In this document: positions 61,101 through 64,000 of the stretch, piece after piece
How the letters are laid out: each line of letters begins with the position of its first letter
Position numbering within the stretch: position 1 is the stretch's first letter
NCBI GenBank assembly: GCA_947452235.1
Contig: CANGBK010000003.1
Coordinates: forward strand, 1-64,000
Source of the DNA: Micrococcales bacterium
GTDB lineage: Bacteria; Actinomycetota; Actinomycetes; Actinomycetales; Microbacteriaceae
Length of the DNA stretch: 64,000 nucleotides
Direction: 5' to 3'
Position numbers and translations under genes: made by a program
Notes under the pieces: model-generated
The model's database searches: none
What the model saw: the letters and a program-made list of their open reading frames with translations, nothing else
Told to the model about the DNA's origin: nothing

Positions 61101-64000
61101 GGTTGCTGGTGCAGCAGACAGAGTAATCGCAGCTGCATTAATCTTCGTGAACACTACAGTAACTGTGTCGGTAATTACTGAGTAGTTAGTGTCAGCAGCC
61201 TTAGTGGCAATAACAATACAGGTGCCTGCAGTTATGTCTGTGATCAATCCATTAGAAGCGTTAACAGAACAAACTGTTGAGCTTGATGGGTCAACCGCAT
61301 ACGTTACTGCACCGGTACCTGCGCCACCTGAAGTAGTGATTTGGTTTGTAGCTTTTGGTGACCAAACGAAAGGTTTCGAAGCATTCGCTGGTTCGGAAAC
61401 TAATTCCGCTTGGCTCAGCTTATTGAAGACAACAGTCACCTGAGCGGTTTGAACTAGATAGTTCGTATCTGCAGCTTTCGTGACTGTAATCACACAAGTT
61501 CCAGCAGTCTTATCTGTGATCAAGCCATTGGCATCCACAGAACACACTGTTGTGCTGGTGTTCAGAACAGCATAGGTAACTGCGCCAGTACCGAGACCAC
61601 CAGTAACAGTCAACTGATCTTTAGCTGCAGTAGTTGGATCTGAAATGGTTGTTGGCACGAAGTCCATGCTTGGGTTGGCAGGAGTTACTACAAGTGCGGT
61701 CTGGTTTCCAGCCGGAATATAGAACTGGAAAGTTGTGCTCTGCACGTTGTAGTTTGTGTCTGCAGCCTTAGTTATGGTGATGGTACACCAACCGACACCA
61801 GCACCAGTTGGAGCAGCTGATACATATGCTGTTGCACCTGCTCCGATAACAACACAACCGCTTGCATTGCTCGCTACATAGCCATATGCCCCTGTTCCAG
61901 CTCCACCAGTGGTAGTTAGAACAGCCAAGTATGTTGGGTTAGCAGCATATTGAACGTTGCTGTTGTACGCAATGGCAACACCCGAAGGGGTAGCACCAGT
62001 AGTAGTCAAAGCGGGTTGGTTGATGACGTTAATCAACCAGGTTAGGGCAGGGGATGTTGCAGGGTTGTAGTTGATGTCACCTGCTTTGTACGCAGTTACA
62101 GTACATGTTCCTGCGCTCTTCGCGGTTAGAACGGTTCCGTTCATGGAACAAGTCGCTGCACTTGCAGGATCAAGAGTGTAAGTAACAGCTCCAGTACCCG
62201 ATCCTCCACCAGTGCTTAGGTTGTAGGTCGGAGGAGTAGCCGCGTTCCAGTTTGACGCTCCATTGTTCACAACGTATAAAGCAGTTTGAGTTGTTTTACC
62301 AATTCCAAAAGTGTAAGTAGTTGTTTGTGGAAGGAAATACAAGTCTCCCGCTTTAGTTACGTTAACCACACATGTACCTGATGTTGAAAGTGTTGGGTAC
62401 ATGTTGTTTCCGCTGAGGGAAAAGATTCCACAAACTGACGAGCTTGACGCGTCGATTGCCCATGAGAAAGCTCCAGTTCCAGAACCACCAGTTCCTCTAA
62501 GCCATGTTGATGCACCCGCATAGGTAAGGGGGGTTGCATCTGGAGTTATCACCAGAGCGGCGCTCTGAGCAGCTTTGTTAACTGGAATAGTAATGGTTGC
62601 CTTTGATGCAGCGAAACCTGCATCGGCAGCTTTGGTTCCAACAATCACACAGTTACCTGCAGCAATAACTGTCATGGTTGCTGTGTTCGCGGTTGCCGGT
62701 GCAACTGAACAGATGCCGGTTGCTGATGGGTCAACAGCGAAGCTGTATGCGCCATTGCCTGATCCACCGGTTGCGGTAACAGTTGCAGTTACAGTAGTGC
62801 CCTGAACGATAATGACTGAGCTCTTATCTGAAGATAGGTTGAACGCAACTGGAGCTTTCGCAGCAATAGACATGTGAATGACATCAACTGCTGAACCTAG
62901 AGAGTTAGTTGCTTTTATAGCAAAAACGTATGCACCAGTCTTAGTCGGAGTTCCGCTAAGAGTTGCTGTTGTTGGGTTGAAGGTTAAACCTTCTGGAAGA
63001 GCCATGGTTTCGAATGAGCTTGCACATGTACTTGCGTAGGTTACACATGCAGGGATGGTGGCTAAATCGGTTTTCAGTTCATAGGTAGCTGCAAGATATG
63101 CAGCAGTTGTGAACACGAAGTCGGTGATCGCAGTTCCAACACGAATTGGATTGGTAACACGGTTCACTGATTGCAGGATTGAGTCATCGCTTGTAAATAC
63201 AGGGGCTTTACCAACAATAAGAGTTAGCTCAACAGTTTCATCTGTACCAGCTTCGTTAGTTACCTTGACTTTGTATTTGTAAGTTCCGGTCGCAGTTGAA
63301 GTACCAGAGAGAACACCAGTAGAAGGGTTGAGGGTAATGCCAGCAGGTAGAGTTCCTGAAGAAATTGTGTAAACATCGCGGTAACCTGTAGCAACAAAGG
63401 TATAGCCAGCGTATGCAGTGTTCACTGTAGTGCTTGCCGCAGCATCAGCTGGTGACTCTGCAGTAAATACCGGGACTCCAGTGATCTGAAGTGAAGGAAG
63501 TGATCCCCAGGTTAAAGTACTGTTGGAATCCGTAGCGTCCTCTGCGAATCGAACATATTTGCCTACATCGCCAGCAGCAATTGTGTAATTACCTGAAGTA
63601 ATAGGAGAGATGTCAGTCCAAGTAATTCCATCTGCTGAAATTTGCCAACGCTTGTTTGAAACAGTAACTGTTCCTGCTGATGCTACGAAGACACCATCTG
63701 CTGGGGTTAGAACTTGACCCACTTTAGCAATAGTTGAGTCAGTAAAGCTCGGACGAGTTGAGGCTGAAGGACCATTCGGCCACGTAATGGTGATTGATCC
63801 ATTACCGGTGTTGATGTTAGAAGTTGAAGATCCTCGTGAGGCTAGTGGGAATGAAGATTTTCCAGCTACACCACCTCGACCAGCAGGCGAGCCACCATCT
63901 CCAACTGCAGCGCCTCCAGCTCCACCGGTGAAGCCACCACCTCCACCACCTCCACCGGAACCATCTCCGCCGAAGTCTTGCCCGTTTGCGCCAGTTGTTG
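55200..64000 (-). CDS. Giant secreted or surface repeat protein (5' end outside window)
   Basis: The frame is open from the right edge to TAA near 55200, more than 2900 codons; the GTG at 63722 is internal because the frame continues upstream without a stop. Reading from the N-terminal side: a glycine-rich segment (about 64000-63860), a short domain, then two putative Ig (He_PIG-like) domains to about 62870. About twenty repeats of 80-95 residues follow to about 57150. Each has a TGG-[SA]-GTG-AVTY step, a D-P-x-S-x-x-x-C-S turn, a second Cys in AGTC, and a TKAADxNY strand. Next come a DUF11-like domain (57145-56750), another He_PIG, an IPT/TIG domain, two Big-like domains and a unique C-terminal domain of about 150 residues. 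There is no LPXTG motif or transmembrane end. Likely an extracellular adhesin or matrix protein; export signal not visible. Confidence 0.85.
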   Translation of the reverse strand, partial: TTGANGQDFGGDGSGGGGGGGGFTGGAGGAAVGDGGSPAGRGGVAGKSSFPLASRGSSTSNINTGNGSITITWPNGPSASTRPSFTDSTIAKVGQVLTPADGVFVASAGTVTVSNKRWQISADGITWTDISPITSGNYTIAAGDVGKYVRFAEDATDSNSTLTWGSLPSLQITGVPVFTAESPADAAASTTVNTAYAGYTFVATGYRDVYTISSGTLPAGITLNPSTGVLSGTSTATGTYKYKVKVTNEAGTDETVELTLIVGKAPVFTSDDSILQSVNRVTNPIRVGTAITDFVFTTAAYLAATYELKTDLATIPACVTYASTCASSFETMALPEGLTFNPTTATLSGTPTKTGAYVFAIKATNSLGSAVDVIHMSIAAKAPVAFNLSSDKSSVIIVQGTTVTATVTATGGSGNGAYSFAVDPSATGICSVAPATANTATMTVIAAGNCVIVGTKAADAGFAASKATITIPVNKAAQSAALVITPDATPLTYAGASTWLRGTGGSGTGAFSWAIDASSSSVCGIFSLSGNNMYPTLSTSGTCVVNVTKAGDLYFLPQTTTYTFGIGKTTQTALYVVNNGASNWNAATPPTYNLSTGGGSGTGAVTYTLDPASAATCSMNGTVLTAKSAGTCTVTAYKAGDINYNPATSPALTWLINVINQPALTTTGATPSGVAIAYNSNVQYAANPTYLAVLTTTGGAGTGAYGYVASNASGCVVIGAGATAYVSAAPTGAGVGWCTITITKAADTNYNVQSTTFQFYIPAGNQTALVVTPANPSMDFVPTTISDPTTAAKDQLTVTGGLGTGAVTYAVLNTSTTVCSVDANGLITDKTAGTCVITVTKAADTNYLVQTAQVTVVFNKLSQAELVSEPANASKPFVWSPKATNQITTSGGAGTGAVTYAVDPSSSTVCSVNASNGLITDITAGTCIVIATKAADTNYSVITDTVTVVFTKINAAAITLSAAPATIAYTNAANKVQTWVTVAGGASSSGAFTFYIDPMTEEYCSIATIRATQILVNGNLAGVCLITVVQAADVNYNEQRAFIGVNITKMVQTIGATSSNGTSLWFKVIPDVVTTITVTNPAGTGANHYVVDPTSTSSCVVDQTNGNVTSTTVGTCKVTVTRDGDDNVAASNAVVLNLTIAKINQAVITLTPNADFKLAASGPANTSVLVIGVAYTGTGNFTKIVSATPLVCTITGGGDSAAVPATFTATSDLTNKITVTALDDGTCTLQYSKLGDVNFNAVVNGTASFTIGKATQADITASITAGSATMPFVATPKATATVTGAAGSGTGVFNYTVDPTSSTVCSVNLTTGVVTDITAGTCLIIVKRLTDTTYLESSPKTVTITFTKIDQAALTLTAAKLALKATTSALDTTTVTAAGGTGTGAVTYTIAADSLTVCSISGSTVTGLAPGDCTVVATKAADVNYNVASATVKLTVTKGNQAALVVTPYWASVVYSPATALDTSLINAFVWGGGTGSGDLVFSIDPASAQVCNRAAMRPGVPSHIQVFAVGSGTCTISVYKSGGTAWENSNTVVSSFPIVKAAQATLTATASVSTIQYFNAPAATFTVTTTGGSGTGALNINIAPASAAICADATVAGGPLTVKTIGIGNCLLTVTKATDSGYTVITSGQITISITKGTQAALFATATPGALTYVLSPKATSTVAVTGGSGNGALTTVVDSGSTAICSYNDVTKQITALAPGVCDLTITKAAGADGLFLVQSTKLRVVIAKTAQAKLTLAATYPQLMYTESPKGTTPLTLAGGSGSGAVTYAVDPGASSICSVAIVNNVPVVTANYYGFCVVTATKAADATYDSATATATIRIALPGTQIAATVPSTTVGFVAAPGTVSTVTVEGSLPNDVISYSVDASSKNICSVSGNGTSATVTSLAVGLCSILVIDVSKASDGTLIASSAVATLTIVKGDQTGVTATPATTSVYFSTPAATDVITIAGGISGSTITASVDSSTAANCSVAVVGNKITMTALAVGECLINYTKSGNAIFNDYSGSVSLTVLKSKQATLSATSNPTSLVYSANTPATALITVSGGSGTGAVTLSISELSSTICSISDRTITAITGGDCVVLVTKAGDSNYADATATVTVNIAKANQSTFTESAASQTLTYNPDADVTTTLSTTGGSGTGEVTYSVNASSASFCSVAGNVVTVLLPGNCVITATKAADPYFNAATATTTIVIAKAAQSTLISKIASGSIASPQWNGATTTQVVITGGDGYGALSLVNNSTSICSLVLVGQRVNVTAIAAGTCSFTVTKASDYAFLVSAPFTTTLTVSSAATDLSVTVESVGKAVAGGQGAIDLTITNNGPAKANGASLVYTLPTGTTALAGLSAGCTLTNVTTITCVTSALLQVGAKVKFTIPIALAGSLVGGNFTTGGRAVLSSATPDSDASNNDVSGEDANFIVNKAPTAFNKTTIAGLQTGKSFSDQVTAVGFPAVTYTISAGDLPAGLTLNPDTGAITGIPTGVGAYSFTVSAYNSAGSTSQVYSGSIAPAPFVTAPAAGFGTNTVPAGTKVTIGGLNLDLITAAIIGGTTVKISSKSSTAITLEVPNATVAGAVPISLIYAQGTIDGGTFTYTGQAKVTPTVVLNAGNTAAGAGETPRTLTASITAVGVTGPVTLPVTYTSKTTAVCTVSGDQLTFVTAGTCTLGAATAANGAFNAATSATVSLNVTKSSQTLAIVLPKDTVPATAATDSADGFDLAVTASSGLTPSFVSATPDICDVTDDGHVSGIKPGHCVVNITQAGDNRFAPIASTKMEFDITADSGQPTVDNGDPLHPTSLANGALNKMGDIGFTWNKKLAALSVETYGIWIGKINAVSEFTIAGKAYKCSVDFGILKAMASKTPAQLKLAMAKKTFKAAAPFCNAKTEAAAYKALKAGYVGLSVKVTITRYRMYPTTYLPINAKTKKPITTQLRVVYLTLG

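Noticed and set aside
57000..62800. CRISPR-like or satellite DNA repeats
   Set aside because: The repeats are at protein level with diverged DNA; there are no short identical repeats with unique spacers.
58873..62805. Plus-strand ORFs inside the giant gene (for example 58873-59331)
   Set aside because: Antisense shadows with repeated Val/Pro/Ala patterns that mirror the repeat units; no start signals.
55200..63722. GTG at 63722 as the start of the giant protein
   Set aside because: The same frame stays open upstream through a glycine-rich domain to the window edge, so the real start is outside.

Overview
The window looks like the ribosomal-protein and housekeeping core of a small-genome, low-GC actinobacterium, most likely a Microbacteriaceae of the planktonic freshwater Rhodoluna/Aquiluna type. 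The actinobacterial placement rests on the long N-terminal insertion in RpoC, the IMP dehydrogenase-like GuaB3 beside GuaB, a DUF3817 gene before guaA, and gene order. The family-level placement is inference. Base composition by eye is in the 40s percent GC (not counted), and intergenic gaps are mostly very short.

Layout. 1-5760: end of rpoB, then rpoC. 5946-10294: rpsL-rpsG-fusA-tuf. 10295-12231: a short accessory island with three tiny related membrane proteins on the minus strand, a broken membrane acyltransferase gene on the plus strand, and a long structured leader for the next operon. 12232-24272: the S10 and spc ribosomal operons through secY-adk-map, without rpsN. 24397-28402: infA-rpmJ-rpsM-rpsK-rpoA-rplQ-truA, without rpsD. 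28536-30882: rplM-rpsI-glmM. 30879-37747: coaA (minus), then glmS-acpS-alr-tsaE-tsaB and a rimI-tsaD fusion. 37843-39853: a DUF4190 membrane protein, a THUMP-like methyltransferase (minus) and a lone groES under a perfect CIRCE operator. 39964-43765: a polar amino-acid ABC importer and a separate type I periplasmic binding protein. 43825-47250: guaB, guaB3, SURF1. 47445-53178: a DeoR-type regulator and a complete sugar-alcohol phosphotransferase system (IIC, IIB, IIA, a zinc dehydrogenase, HPr, Enzyme I). 53199-55153: DUF3817 and guaA. 55200-64000 (minus): over 2900 codons of a giant secreted or surface repeat protein whose start lies beyond the window.

How it works together. Most of the window makes the transcription and translation machinery, with cell-wall precursor supply (glmM, glmS, alr), cofactor supply (coaA, acpS), the bacterial t6A37 tRNA modification genes (tsaE, tsaB, tsaD) and guanine nucleotide synthesis. 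The PTS locus is self-contained: it carries its own general components HPr and EI, plus a regulator, three iterated repeats upstream of that regulator, and a long RNA hairpin ahead of IIC.

Most unusual items. (1) Three 48-49 residue proteins share a CC-x-[IV]-x-P-M type motif next to a single hydrophobic segment. The two promoters that serve them carry the same inverted repeat at the same distance from predicted -35 boxes, so they look like a small co-regulated and possibly undescribed family. (2) RpoC is about 260 residues longer than usual for actinobacteria, with a short trigger-loop insertion and a large insertion in the jaw region. (3) A tRNA-shaped four-way junction can be drawn in the rpsM leader. 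(4) An 18-bp compound hairpin precedes the PTS IIC gene. All RNA structures and promoters here were found by eye, without energy calculation or alignment.
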